The notes beneath the pieces were generated by a model. That model did not search any database and was not told the DNA's origin. It saw nothing but the letters and a program-made list of their open reading frames with translations. This document shows positions 12,791 through 24,389 of a stretch of DNA of 64,000 nt, in pieces. The DNA lies in the NCBI GenBank assembly GCA_026826555.1, contig JAKSZT010054334.1, positions 35,718,055 to 35,782,054 on the forward strand, read 5' to 3'. A program made the translations under genes and the position numbers. Position 1 is the first letter of the stretch, and each line of letters begins with the position of its first letter. Source of the DNA: Tolypeutes matacus. Taxonomy: Eukaryota; Chordata; Mammalia; Cingulata; Chlamyphoridae.

Positions 12791-13020
12791 AAGAAAGGCA
12801 AAAGTAGCCAAAGAAAGAAATCCAGGGAAGGAGAAAGTAAGAAACAGGGAAAAGAGAAAATGGTGTCATAAAAACAAAGGAAGAATAGAATTTTTAAGAG
12901 GAAACGATCAACATCAAATAATGCAAAGAAGTTTGAAACGCATGTCTTTTGCAACTAGAAAGCATTTACCTGGCACCTTACACTGATTCTTCCTATGGAC
13001 TAAAGGCTCACACTTTGGGC
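12791..13020. other. Short unassigned interval
   Basis: Purine-rich at first (12790-12900), then unremarkable. Nothing recognised. Confidence 0.4.
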
Positions 13021-13173
13021 ATCATACACAGAACATGCCTTTACTCACACCTATACCAATGAAACTAGCTAGAAAAGTACTGTACATTTTGAGAGAAAAA
13101 ATATACATAATGCAGAAATTTCTAGCTAATTGCATTTGTATGGGTGTGAGTAAAGATGTGCTATGTGTATGAT
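13021..13173. repeat. Long imperfect hairpin (55-nt arms, 43-nt loop)
   Basis: The arm at 13021-13075 and the reverse complement of 13119-13173 align without gaps over 55 positions with 46 identities, counted by eye. Best stretches are the outer 10 nt, the 'ctttactcacacc' core and the inner 'tagctagaaa'. The loop is 13076-13118. Equal arm length with substitutions only suggests either decay from a perfect palindrome, as in a miniature inverted-repeat transposon, or a structure kept in register. I do not recognise the family, and the flanks show no convincing target duplication. Confidence 0.8.
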
Positions 13174-13660
13174 AAATGTCTTTCATCCTAGCCCAGAATA
13201 CTTTTGGAGGGTGGTTAAGGAGGGAGAGATTTTTCACAGCAGGCACAGTGAGATCATTGGGAAAGTTGGCTGCGGGGCACATAAACTTAATGGTGTTACT
13301 AATGCTAGAACTCGGACTTGGTGTAAATTACATCCATTAATTCCTAAATTCTCAAATATGTATTCAAGGCCAGTCCATGAACTTTTAAGAAGTTACTTCT
13401 CTCTTCCACCTCCCTACTTCCTAAGGCGGCTATGTTGTTTCAGCATGTAACATGGATGAAGCCTGACTAGAAGTCCTTAAAGTTTTGTCTCAGGTTCTTC
13501 TTGTGCTCACTCTATGCTTTCCTTGGCAAGATTCATCCATGCCCATTAATTACCATCTATCCTACAAAGACTTCAAACTGTATTTTCAGTTTTGGAACTA
13601 TGATCTAAGTAAGAGAAGCATACATATCTAATCACTTCTCAATTCTTATATACTCATTTC
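13174..13660. other. Unassigned interval
   Basis: Nothing recognised. Open stretches here have no domain and no matching neighbour exon. Confidence 0.4.
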
Positions 13661-13679
13661 TTGCCTGAGATAAATGCAA

Positions 13680-14470
13680 AGGTGACTCTTACGGTCCTCT
13701 CACTTGATCTTGGTCATTGTATGTATTATCTGAATGAGGTGGATTATAATCCATTGTATTGCATAAGACAGAATCCTGAAAGTCATCTTTGGTGTATCTT
13801 TCTATTTCACCCACCATGTCTAATCTATTGTCAAGTCCTACTTTTTTTCTACTTGAATAATTTTGTTTTACTCATAACCACTATCACTCCCTCCCTAGTC
13901 CTAGTCCCTGACATCTTTGCTCTGAAGTACTGTAGCAGCTCTTATGTGCTTTCCTACAATCACTTTTGCACACTGTACCCCACCAAGCCCCCAAATTGCT
14001 TCTCTACTTTGGAATCAATTGGATACTTTTAAAGCTCTAATATAAATGTTAATACTATTTTTAAAATATTTTCCATTGCTCCTTCAAAAAGATCAGAGAA
14101 ATTTCTCAAGGTAGTTACAAAGCTCATGTATCTGACCCCAGACTACTCGTATTCTCTTCTCTTATGCCATCCTCCCCACTCCTCTCCTCATTCAAGCCAC
14201 ACAGATTCTCTTTCCCTTTCTCCATTCTCTCGTGTTTCTTGCTCCATGGTCAATGCACACATTTTTGCTGCTCTCTAAAAATTTCCCGACTACTTTGCCT
14301 AGCTGAGGCCTGCTTGTCCTTATAACTCAATAACAGGGCATTTCCTTAAGGGAAGGCTTCATGATCTCTCCAAATTAGTTCAAGTCCCCTGTTGTGTAAA
14401 TTTCAAAGCACCCTATATTCTTCCAGTGCACTTAAATTTACACATATCTTTAGGTGATTATTGATCAATA
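13680..14470 (+). repeat. L2 LINE relic
   Basis: Plus-strand L2 3' half. Successive blocks follow the L2 order: 'ccaccatgtctaatctattg' near 13810, 'agtactgtagcagctctta' near 13926, the 'ttgctccttcaaa' block near 14078, 'ctcatgtatctgaccccaga' near 14124, and the late block near 14340-14420. Frames are destroyed. The 123-codon open frame at 13661-14032 falls inside this relic and is not a host gene. Confidence 0.7.
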
Positions 14471-14587
14471 TGTATCTTATAACAGATTATAATTCTATAA
14501 AGTGAGGAGGGTGCCCATTGATTTTGTTCACTTTTGCAGGTATTTTTAATGTGTTTATGAATTAATGTCAAGTAAAAGATTCTTCCG

Positions 14588-14642
14588 AAAATATTTATAT
14601 GTATATGAGTTGTGTGTATGTGTATGTGTTTGTGTGTGAGGA
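14588..14642. repeat. TG/TA-rich simple repeat
   Basis: Imperfect run of TG and TATG units ('gttgtgtgtatgtgtatgtg'). Short and degenerate. Confidence 0.7.
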
Positions 14643-17423
14643 GTGTCCATGGCATTTTATTTCACTCAGGATTTTTAAAGTTTGACTTTTTCCTTATTTT
14701 AGAATAAATCAAGTTGTAAAATGCTCTAAAACACCCTGTATTTAGATGATCTCTGAATTTTACCACCGGAAGTAAAGTGCCATGCATTTCTGGGTTATTC
14801 AGATATAATTGTCTCAGGTTAATATATCCATGTGAGCTGCCTTGTTGTTTTATACCATTCAATACATTTAAATTTGAGAGTATGATATGCAAATATACTT
14901 TGTAAACCACAAATCAAAGGTAAAGCATTAATAATAGTAATATGAATAATACATGCTCAAAGACTCAAAGAATCCATTTCTTTTATCAGTGCAAAACTGG
15001 CATTATTAGGTGTTTAAATATGGTTGTTTTATTCTACCCTTGCTCTTCAACATGTTTTCACTTGGGCTGAACAAATTAACTGCAAACAAAATACTACTTT
15101 TATTAGATTTCGTTGAGTGACAAGGCATATTTAAAATTACCCATGAATATCTCGGGTGTTCAGATATCTGTTTTTGGTACCTGAAGATGCATGCTTTAGG
15201 GAGCCTTGTTCATTAATATCCACCCAGAAGACACTGAGGGTGAAAGGCCCAGTATAATATATATCTTAAGATGCTCCACTTGTAATGATTGCATTGTTCT
15301 TTTAAGGCTTCATTTATTCTTGACAGAAACAATTATGTGAAGTAATTATATCTAAAGTCAGGCAGTGTGCAGTGTTCAATTTGGAAGGTAAAGAGCATTG
15401 TTTGACTGTTGTTACCAGGCACATTCCTGATAGAGAACAAATGCTTACATCAATAGGAATCATGCACTTCGTAATTTATTCTTTTATTCGCATATGCTGT
15501 TATCATAATAAGTGCCAGGTTAACCATCTTAAACACAGGGACAAAATTACTAGAATAACATCAATGGGGGGAAAGCAATATAGTAGCAGCTCATCAGTAT
15601 TTCACTTGTGTGGCTGGTTATTTTATAGGGCTCTTTTTCCTTGCATGACCAAATGTTGCATAACTGGCTGGACAGAATTCTTCCACAAGATATCAAAACA
15701 AGACTGGAAGACTAAAGTCATCAGTGAATAAATTGATTAGTAGTTAGAATTGAAAACATTTAATTTGACCAGATCCTGACAAATAAATAAGGCACTCTCT
15801 AGATCTGTTATATATTTTCATTGAAACAAATTATTCTTTTAATCCTATATGAGTGGACACAAATTATTACCTACATTAATTCATAGTTCCCCTGTAGTTC
15901 TAAAGAGTTCATAAATTCTCTGATGTTGTCTAACTTGCATCCAACTAAACTGACCTACTGGTCCTTTGCTTACACTTAAATAATTCTGTATGTCATGAAA
16001 ACATTATTAAATAATTTATGATTGGAAAAAATAAATATTGAAGCATTTACCGATTAATCTATAAGTCTTGTTGCTTGTCCACTCTGTTTTACTGGATTAA
16101 ACTACATATGATTTAATCCTATCTTTATTTCAAGAGGCAAACATTTTGCTATAAGATAAAGATAAATATGTTTTTATTTCAAGGTGAGGTATAGTCATTT
16201 AAGCATTAGTTTGGTGAAAGAAATAAACAATTATCCATCATTATGATCCTAGACGAGGCATCTCTAGACATTCTCTTGAATATATTACTTAGTCTTCTCA
16301 AAAGTATATTTAAAACTAGTTAAATGTTGGACCATGAGATCTCCATCAAATTCATTAAATATGATTATGCACCATATATTTTATTCTATAAAAATGGTAC
16401 ATCATATGTAATAAGACTCCTTAATATCAAAAAGAATTTGTTAAAATAACCAGGTGTTGATATTTGAGTATACACTTCATCTTCACTCCAACAGGAGAAA
16501 GTGAAGAACAAATAACTTTATAATCATATGGAACATAATGACAGTTTTCTAGAGATGTTTTTATACCAACTCTGGCACCTTTTAATATTGAAGGAATGAA
16601 GCCATCTTATAGTTGTCACACTGATGTTTAGTACAAACGATTCTAAATCCCATACGTGGATTAAGCATACTTGAGAGTTCTTAATGTGGGTTACATAAAT
16701 TGCCAGATTCCAGAGGTTGGCCTTAGGCATGTGAGAACCTCTGAAATGCTGTAAAATTTGTTGACTGTGCATTTTCATGGTGTCAGAGTAAGCAATTTTG
16801 TTCGGAGTGTCAACAAGATATGAAAGCTAAACATTTATAACATGTGCCACACATATCTGTGTTTTACTCTTTCAAATTGAGAAAATGAATAGTCTCCTTA
16901 AATTATAACTATTTACATTTTTGCACATTTAATTAGAAAGGCTAATGTTATTTGAGATTGCTTGGAATTTTAAAAAGAGTATTGGGAAAGGATCAGAAAA
17001 AAAAAAAGGTTTTAAAAACATTGGACTGAATCTATGGGTGAAAGACAGAAATTAAAATAACCATAAAGAAGATGGCAAAAGTGTGTACCTCTTGGTGTTA
17101 TTTGTGCCGTCAAGAGGAGATCTTTTGTGTCTAAAACAGTGATTCATTTCTTAAATATCAAATACCTTACAATTTTTATGTTGAGTTAAACAAAATCTTT
17201 ATCTGAAGTAATTAATTGAAATCTTATGGATTTTTAGCACTCTGAGATCCATAAATATTTATTTCCATCAAACTAATACTTTTTGTGCCAAAGATGAAAA
17301 GTTCTATGAATTGCTAAATCTAGCACATGTACCTTTAGAGAAATGGGGAAATGGAAAATACATTTGTCAATCAATGTGAAGAAAATTTTACTTAGGATTG
17401 TTTCTGTAAGTCTATTATCCTAC
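14643..17423. other. Unassigned AT-rich DNA
   Basis: About 2.8 kb with no repeat, RNA gene or exon I can support. The 119-codon frame at 15372-15731 has no domain, no splice context and no codon-bias signal, so it is left as chance. Confidence 0.45.
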
Positions 17424-17872
17424 TCTTCTAGTCTGCTAGGATGCTGAAAGGAATATACCAAAAATGGTTTGGTTTTTACAATGGGGATTTATTCCCTACA
17501 AGATTACAGTTTTTGAGGTTGAGAAAAAAGTCCAAATCAAGGCATGATCAGAGGATGATTTCCTCCTGCAGATAAGCTGCTGACGATCTTGGAGACACAT
17601 GGCAAAAGCACATGGCAGCATCTACTGGTCTTTCCCTACTATTCCAGGTTTCCTTGCTTTCAGCTTCTTGCATCCATGGCTTTCTCTATCTCTTTCCTTA
17701 TACATCCTGTTTATAGGAACCAATAAGAGAATTAAGCTCCACCCTGAGCCACTCCTTAACTGAAGTAACCTAATCAAAAGGTCCTACTTACAATAGGTTT
17801 ATACCCACAGGAATAGATTAGCTTTAAGAACATACTTTCCTGGGGTCCATACAGTTTAAAACAGCTCTACTA
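17424..17872 (-). mobile_element. Solo LTR, MaLR-like, minus strand
   Basis: Minus-strand LTR of the same general kind as those at 19453, 22875 and 31361. In reverse complement it reads through 'ctgtatggaccccaggaaag', 'attcctgtgggtataaac' and an 'ggaccttttgattaggtt' block, close to the counterpart near 31420-31490 in the 31361 LTR. Ends are worn and no clear target duplication is visible, so the borders are approximate. Confidence 0.7.
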
Positions 17873-17902
17873 AGTTCATGGTTCTCTATATCAAATATCT
17901 AT

Positions 17903-18070
17903 GTCTACATGTCTATGTCCATGTCCATGTCCATGTCCATGTCCATATCCATATCCATATCCATATCCATATCCATATCCATATCCATNNNNNNNNNNTC
18001 CATATCCATATCCATATCCATATCCATATCCATATCCATATCCATATCCATATCCATATCCATATCCATT
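17903..18070. repeat. Hexanucleotide tandem array (TCCATG)n then (TCCATA)n
   Basis: The array begins as TCCATG units (about 17915-17944) and switches once to TCCATA units, which run to about 18068. The true length is unknown because the array contains the assembly gap. The period of six and absence of stops give spurious repeat proteins in several frames on both strands (His-Ile, Pro-Tyr, Ser-Ile, Met-Asp, Gly-Tyr). None is a gene. Confidence 0.95.
17989..17998. other. Assembly gap (10 N)
   Basis: Ten N inside the hexanucleotide array. The round number suggests a placeholder instead of a measured gap, so the array may be longer in the genome. Confidence 0.98.
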
Positions 18071-18072
18071 TC

Positions 18073-18550
18073 TATATATGTACACATTTTAAGACTGGGA
18101 GTACCTGAAATGCCTACCTCAGATGACTCCAGTTCTGCCATAAGGCATTTTTTTGATAGAACAAATAGCCTCACTTAAAGTGGGAAAATGGTTCCAGTAA
18201 ACTATAAAAAACACACTGCAGAATCAGTAGTCTGACATTTCCCTAGGCTGGTAGCAATAAATTTCTGAGGCCATAATCCATGGAAAATAAGAAGCTTGGC
18301 TGCATGGTGGAACCTAGGTAGGAGGGAAGGAAGGAGGAAGAGAAGGACGTGTTAGGCAATTAATCATGAAAATAGTCTTCCTTCCTTTGTGTATTTGTGT
18401 GTATTGTCCAGGGCTCAACATTTTACTTTTCCCTGTTTAAAATATATACTAGATCACGAAAAAATAATTGTCTACATTTGTAATTTTGCCACAAAACAGA
18501 AAATATTTTTTTTAAATGAGGATAACTAAAAATAGCTATGTGAAAGTAGT
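18073..18550. other. Unassigned interval
   Basis: Nothing recognised. A short G/A-rich patch lies near 18317-18350. Confidence 0.4.
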
Positions 18551-18554
18551 TCAT

Positions 18555-18775
18555 TTAATATGTATTTATTAAGCATCAATTAAATTCAAGGCAAGGTTGT
18601 GGATGCAGCAGACAGAGTGAAAAATAAGATTTACTCACTCTCCTACGTTTAGGTCTTATGCATTAGTGAAGAAAGCAGGATGTAAGAGAGAAACAAAGCA
18701 TAAATTAGCAGGTGGTGTTAAGTACTATGGTGACTGAGGTGTAGATTGCAATATTAGGGAGGACCTTACCAAGAT
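18555..18775 (-). repeat. L2 LINE 3' fragment
   Basis: Read in plus, it shows the reverse-complement pattern of the L2 3' end: 'tatttattaagcatcaatt' near 18563, 'gatgcagcagacagagtga' near 18603, 'taagtactatggtgactgag' near 18720 and 'agggaggaccttacc' near 18757. The fragment at 32090-32440 has the same order of blocks. Confidence 0.65.
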
Positions 18776-19447
18776 CTCACATGTAAGATTCTAGTAAATC
18801 TCTATTTTTTTTACTAAAACTATTAGCTTGATGATCAAAACAGAAAGTTTTAAATAAATTTTCATTTTTCTGATTTAGAAGATAATAAGAATGGTTACTC
18901 TAAAGAAATTTCTAATACTCCAAAGTAGAAAATCAAACTGTGTCATGGAGGAACAGGGTTTTAAATAAAGGAAATGGAAGGGGAAGGTAAAAAATAAGAT
19001 ATCGAAAGAAGATAATTGATATGAAGACTGATAGTGTTTAGAAAACCAATATCTCCAAGTTAGAGAAAAAATAAGCATATTAAAAATGATAGACGTTTTT
19101 GGAATTAAATAAAAAACTGAAAATATAGATCAAAAGGTGCATTGCACTGCACCAAATTGTTAAATGATGATTATTCCTACAATATATGTTTGTGAAGTCT
19201 GTGAACTTCAATGTAAAGAATCTTTCAAGCACCAGGCAGAAAAATCAAGGGACACAGAAAGGTGGAAAAACAAAAAATAAAATAACAATCAGGTGACTAT
19301 AAGCCTTATGAGAAAATTCAATTAAAGAAGGTATTTTCTTCAGACTTCTGAAGAGTAAAGAAAAATGTTCAAGTTCTATAAACCCAAACAAGTTGTGGTT
19401 TATGTATAAAGGCAATTAATGGACATTTCCATACTCATACAGAGTGT
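18776..19447. other. Unassigned AT-rich interval
   Basis: Nothing recognised. Confidence 0.4.
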
Positions 19448-19452
19448 GACAC

Positions 19453-19887
19453 TGTCTTAGTTTGCCTGAGCTGCTATCACAAATACCACACAGTGGGTTG
19501 GCTTAAATAATGGGAATTTATTGGCTTATGGTTTTGAGGTGAGAAATCCAAAGTCTAGATATCGGCAAGGCTTGCTTTCTCCCCAAAGGCTAAAGCCTTC
19601 TGATGCTGGCTGCAGGCCATCTTTGGGATTCCTGTCACATTGTGGAGCCCTCTCCTTTCTCTTCCAGGTTTTCGTTTGACTTCCACCTTTTCCCTGTGGT
19701 GTTCTCTGCCCCTGGCATTATAAGGCTCCAGTAGTCTGAATTAAGCTCATCCAGCTTCTGTTGACCACATCTTAACTAAAACTAACACCTTCAAAGAAGT
19801 CCTTTTTAGAGTGAGTTCATACCCACAGGACTGTGGATTAAGACTAAGAACATGTCTAAATTGGGGTAGAAAATTCAATACACCACA
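19453..19887 (-). mobile_element. Solo LTR, MaLR-like, with perfect 5-bp target duplication
   Basis: About 435 bp, beginning 'tgtcttagtttgcctgagct' and ending 'caatacaccaca', that is TG...CA. The 5-bp duplication 'gacac' is exact at 19448-19452 and 19888-19892, which fixes both borders. The layout ('agctgctatcacaaatacca' near 19468, 'gggaatttattggcttatgg' near 19512) is that of a reversed MLT/MaLR LTR. No internal retroviral sequence adjoins it. The closest relative here is the LTR at 22875. Confidence 0.88.
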
Positions 19888-19892
19888 GACAC

Positions 19893-20463
19893 CCAGGATT
19901 GGTTCTTGGAAAACTAACTCGGTGAAAATATCCAACCAAATAGGCAATGAATCAAAATAAATTGCTATCTAGAATTTTGGAAAAACCATGAAATAAAGGG
20001 TAATTGCTGAGCACTGAATCCATTTAAAATTGGAGCAAAAGCTAAACAACAGAGTAGACAATAGTTACTAAAATAACTTGTTTTTGCCCTAACCCTTGAA
20101 ATAAATTCTGTACAATAAAAATTTATATCCCTAATAGCTAGGGAAAATGTCTGAAGGGATACTAATACAATTTAAGTTCAAGGTGGAGAAAGGAAATTAT
20201 AAAAAAGAAAGCTTTGCATCATCTTTAGTACTGCTAAATTTTATTTTCTATTATATTACTTAAGAAATTTGCTTTAATTTTTCTGGGCTTTTCTACTTTT
20301 GTTGAATCTTTGTGAGAATCCATTTTATGATGACATAGTAAAAATAATCAAGGAGTTTTCTTTCTTTTTTGGCCCTTTGGAACATTTTAGCTAATATTTG
20401 AATAATATGATTCTTGAAGGACTGAAATAAATTAAACAAATGACACCATTTTAAACAGGAGTC
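19893..20463. other. Unassigned AT-rich interval
   Basis: Nothing recognised. Confidence 0.4.
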
Positions 20464-20712
20464 TTCTTTTTTTCTTTATTAGAGAAGTTGTGGGTTTACA
20501 GAAAAATCATGCAGGGTTCCCATATACTACTCTATTATTAATGCCTTGCATTGGTGTGGAAAATTTGTTACAATTTATTATAGCACACTTTTATAATCAT
20601 ACTATTAACTATAGTCCATGGTTTAACTTAGGGTTCACTGTTGGCGTAGTACATTTCCATGGATTAAAAAAAAATTATTCTGTTACCATATGTACAATAT
20701 AACATTTCATCC
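20464..20712 (-). mobile_element. L1 3'-end fragment, minus strand
   Basis: Starts 'tttctttattagagaagttg' and continues through 'tacagaaaaatcatgcaggg' and 'aactatagtccatggttta', the reverse complement of the common 3' UTR type. It is 5'-truncated, and the match fades near 20712. Confidence 0.82.
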
Positions 20713-20719
20713 CCCCTTT

Positions 20720-21130
20720 TTAGTGTATATATTTACATGTATTTCAATGGACACATTAATATTTTGATTAAAATGGAATTACACTGTAGAGTTGTACAAC
20801 GTGCTTGTCAGTTAATATACATTAGATATTTTTCCCATGTTAGTAAACACATATTTACCTCATTCTTTTTGTCACATGCATAGACTAAATAACCTTTTAA
20901 ATTGAAAAACATATCATATATATACAAAAGAGAATATGAAATATTTTCTGCAAGTGCAAGAATTTCTCCATGGTATATGCTTAAGAATAGAATTTTAAAA
21001 TACCAATAGAAAGAACACTCAGGTTAAGAAATAGAATATGTCCAGTACCTTATAAGCTCCTCTGTATGCTCTCCACTGATTATATCTTCCCTCCAAGTAA
21101 CCACTGTAATCATTTTTTTTCCAGTTAAAT
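20720..21130 (-). repeat. Probable older L1 3'-UTR fragment, minus strand
   Basis: Carries blocks typical of reversed old mammalian L1 tails: 'tcccatgttagtaaacacat' and 'tacctcattctttttgtcac' (20831-20875), then 'aagtaaccactgtaatcatt' (21095-21114). Highly diverged, and the family is not fixed. Confidence 0.45.
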
Positions 21131-21353
21131 GACTTGACCAAGGTCTCCTTGTTAACAAACAAAATGAAGAAAAAATATTTGATCATATTCATATCTTATA
21201 AAACTAATCCCATATTCCTTTTTTGATCTTTAGCATTGATATAGTAACCTCTTTGCCTTTGTTACAAAAATATTACACTATTACTGTTAATTATAATCTG
21301 TAAATTACATTGGTTGTCTTTTTCCCATATATTACTATATTCTTATCACTTTG

Positions 21354-21988
21354 TGTATTAGTCATCCAAAGGGGTGCTGATACAAAGTACCAGAAATTTG
21401 TTGGCCTTTATAAAGGGTATTTATTTGGGGTAAAAACTTACAGTTACAAGGCCCTAAAGAGCCCAATTCAAGGTTATTTCCTTCCTTGCCAAGTGTTGAA
21501 ACAAGATGGCAGGCAACATCTGCAAGTGTTCAGCCTTCCTTTTCCCTCTTAAGGCTCCATGGATCCAGCTTCTTCTGATTTCAGCTACAAGCTGGCATAG
21601 GGCTCATCTCTTTTCCTGGGGCTCATGTCTTTCAGGACTCAGTTTCTCTGTTCTTCACAAGGTCACCTGTAGACTATCAAGCAAATGGTTCCTCTGTCTT
21701 CTCTGAGCCTCTGCAGAGTCTATGGAGTTGTCTCTCTTCCTCTGTGTATCTTCTCTGTATATCTACTTTTGAGTGAGAGTCTGTTTTATCAGTCCACCAA
21801 GGGGGCAGGGACTCAACTCTGCATGCCCTAATGACGTGGTTGAATCAAAGCCCTGAATTTGGTTTAATCAAGTAAACATAAAGCCTTTGAATTTAAATCA
21901 AAGGGTATCATGCCCAGAGGAACAGCCCAGTTTACAAACATAATCAATGCATCTTTTTGGAATTCATAAATAATATCAAACTGCCACG
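21354..21988 (-). mobile_element. LTR, xenarthran type, minus strand
   Basis: Begins 'tgtattagtcatccaaaggg' followed by 'gtgctgatacaaagtaccag', and ends near 'atatcaaactgccacg'. The LTR at 53551-54190 opens almost identically and ends 'tatcaaactgccaaactgct', so the two are members of one family, about 640 bp long. The inner end is worn and no target duplication was found. Confidence 0.82.
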
Positions 21989-22869
21989 TTTTGTAATAGA
22001 AGAATATTCTCGTATTTATATTATTAACCACAAACCTCATCCACCACCAAACTCACTATGTTACACAGTCCATAGATTATCCTTTAGCTGTCTTTCAATT
22101 GACTTTAACCTCCCTAGACTAACTCTGTCAGCAACGATCACATTTATAAACCAACAATGTTATTATACTCATTGTAACATGCTACCATCAACTCTATCCA
22201 TTTCCACATATTTACAATTGACCTTATTAAACATTCTGCCTATATTCATTTTCAGATCCCCTTCTTAACCCACAGTTTGTCTCCTACTAACCTATACTCC
22301 ATACTTAAACTCTATAAGTTTATAGAGTAAAACATTTCCCCTTTTAATCATATTCAGATATATAATATATATATATATATTTTCAAGGATTGTTAATTAC
22401 AGTCATGATGTTGTACTTCACTACCATTAGAAAGGACTCCTTTCTGAAGTTTTTGAGGTATTGTTCTCTGGCCCCCTTCTCAAATTCTGTCATGGTAATA
22501 TAGTTATTTTAAATTTTTTTTCTCAGGTCAATATTTATGTTTTCTGATTTCCTGCAAAATCATATTTTTTTAGGTTTTTAAATTTGCATTTTGATGGTTA
22601 AGACTTTGTTGTTTTTGTTTTCCTAGAAGCAGTGTAATAGCCTCTGTATCTGTTGTTATTTTCCTTGTTATAATTATGTCCACTAATTAAAATAGTGCCA
22701 GATTATTTCTTTACTAATCACCACTTTAGGAGTGACTACCCCTCAGATATATTTAACAAGTTTACCATAATTTCTCTTTTCACATATAGTTTTTGCCAAC
22801 ATGATTTTGTTCCTGCTTTTCCAAATTTTTCTGTATTGTGTTTTGTTTGTTTACAATTTCTTGTTTTAA
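21989..22869 (-). repeat. Possible decayed L1 3'-UTR sequence, otherwise unassigned
   Basis: The stretch 22150-22330 ('catgctaccatcaactctat', 'ccatttccacatatttacaa', 'acccacagtttgtctcctac') resembles reversed L1 tail sequence as seen at 52290-52420, but weakly. The rest (22340-22869) shows only AT-rich DNA, with an AT dinucleotide run near 22363-22380. Confidence 0.3.
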
Positions 22870-22874
22870 ATGAC

Positions 22875-23293
22875 TGTCTTGGCTTGTTAGGCTACATGAG
22901 AAATACCACAAAATGAGATGACTTAAACAATGGGAATTTATTATTTCATGGTTTTGGAGGCTAGGAGGATTGTTTCCTCCTGACCTCTTTATCACTAGGT
23001 GCAGGCTTGTCAGAACTCTTAAGGTTTCTTGATTTGTATATGTGCCTCACATCACATGGTGATATCATTTTCTTTCTTCTCATGCCACTGACTTCCTACT
23101 TCTGGCTCCTCCCTGGACCTTTCTCTTTATAAGGCTTCCTGTAATCCAGATTAAGACCCACCTTCATTCAGCGAGGCCACATCCTAACTAAAAATAACAT
23201 CTTCAAGAGGTCTTACATGAAATGGGTTCACACCTACTGCAAATTAAGATTAGGAACATGTCTAAATTGGGATACATAGCTCAATCTACCACA
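22875..23293 (-). mobile_element. Solo LTR, MaLR-like, with perfect 5-bp target duplication
   Basis: About 419 bp, beginning 'tgtcttggcttgttaggcta' and ending 'caatctaccaca'. The 5-bp duplication 'atgac' is exact at 22870-22874 and 23294-23298. It shares 'gggaatttatt', 'ggaacatgtctaaattggg' and its ends with the LTR at 19453, so it is the same family. Independent target duplications show two separate insertions, not one provirus. Confidence 0.9.
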
Positions 23294-23298
23294 ATGAC

Positions 23299-23599
23299 TA
23301 ATCTATCTAAGTAGAAACTCACAATTTTCCTTGCAATTCTCTCAAAAATGTTCCTAATATTAATTTTGTTAGTTAGATTTGAAATAAAAGTTCACACATA
23401 TAACATCTTTTTAATTTGTTATTGATTCTGTTTATATCTTTAATGCCATACTTTAATATCTAGTTTGTCATTACATTTAGACCTAATGCCTCACCTAGAT
23501 TGCAGAATGGAAACATATAGAAATATCCATTTGCATTATATAGACAAGTAAGGGTGGTAGATGAGAGCTACAAGATGGCCAATGGGCATATTCATGACT
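23299..23599. other. Unassigned interval
   Basis: Nothing recognised. Confidence 0.4.
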
Positions 23600-24385
23600 T
23601 CCCCAGCAAGCATATACCCAAAATAATTGAAAGCAGGGATGCAAACAGGTATTTGCAAACTGATGATCATAGTGGAATTATTCACTATTGCCAAAATGTG
23701 GAAGCAATCCATATGTCCAACAATATATGAGTGGATAAACAAATGTGGTATATATATAATTCAATATTATTCAACTGTATAAAGAAATGAAGTTCTGATT
23801 CATGTGACAACATAAATGAACCTTAAATATATGATGTTGAATAAAATAAGTCAGATACAAAAGGACAACAATTGTATGATCTCATTTATATGAAATGAAT
23901 AAAATATGCAAATTCATAGAGTCAAAAACTAGATTACAAGTTACCAAAGGCTGGGGTGGAGGTAGGGAATGGGGAGTTAATGCTCAATTTCTATTTGGGG
24001 TGATAGAAATGTTTTGGTAATGGATGGTGATGTTGGTAACACAGTAATGTGAATATAATTAACACGACTGAATTGTATATTTGAAAGTGGTTAAAAAGGG
24101 AAATTTTAGGTTGTTTATATGTTACCAGAATAAAAATTTAATTAAAAAACCCACAAAATTATACAACACAAAGAGTGAACCTTAATATAAACTATGAACT
24201 ATAATTAATAGTAAAATTATAATGATATTGTTTCACCAATTGTAACAATGTCACCACAATAATGCAAATTATTAATAGGTAAAACTGTCTATTTGAGGGG
24301 AAGTATATGGGGAATCTATTTTCTGCATGATTTTTTCTTAAACCTACAATTAATGTAGTAAAAAGAAAGGAAAAAAAGGAAGTAT
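23600..24385 (+). mobile_element. 5'-truncated L1 (ORF2 end plus 3' UTR)
   Basis: Contains the ORF2 C-terminal region without a frame ('catatacccaaaataattga', 'ggaagcaatccatatgtcca', 'tggtatatatataattcaat'). The 3' UTR follows, with 'taccaaaggctggggtggag', 'gaactataattaatagtaaa' and the end 'tctgcatgattttttcttaa', 'acctacaattaatgtagt' and an A-rich tail. It is the direct-orientation counterpart of the inverted fragments at 20464 and 51966. Confidence 0.83.
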
Positions 24386-24389
24386 CACT

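Noticed and set aside
13661..14032. 123-codon plus-strand frame as a possible host exon
   Set aside because: It overlaps an L2 relic and its sequence follows the L2 consensus order, not a protein family.
15372..15731. 119-codon plus-strand frame as a possible gene
   Set aside because: No recognisable domain, no start or splice context, and no neighbouring exon. Length is within chance for this much AT-rich DNA.
17903..18070. CRISPR-like regular repeats
   Set aside because: Period is six bases with no spacers, in mammalian DNA. It is a simple tandem repeat.
17878..18178. Several open frames on both strands encoding dipeptide-repeat proteins
   Set aside because: They are the six-base array read in different frames and run through the N gap. 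No gene context.
22150..22330. A separate L1 insertion
   Set aside because: Only weak similarity to L1 tail sequence. Kept as a low-confidence possibility instead of a firm element.
19453..23293. Full provirus with two LTRs
   Set aside because: The two related LTRs have different target duplications, a third LTR of another family and L1 pieces lie between them, and no retroviral internal genes are visible.
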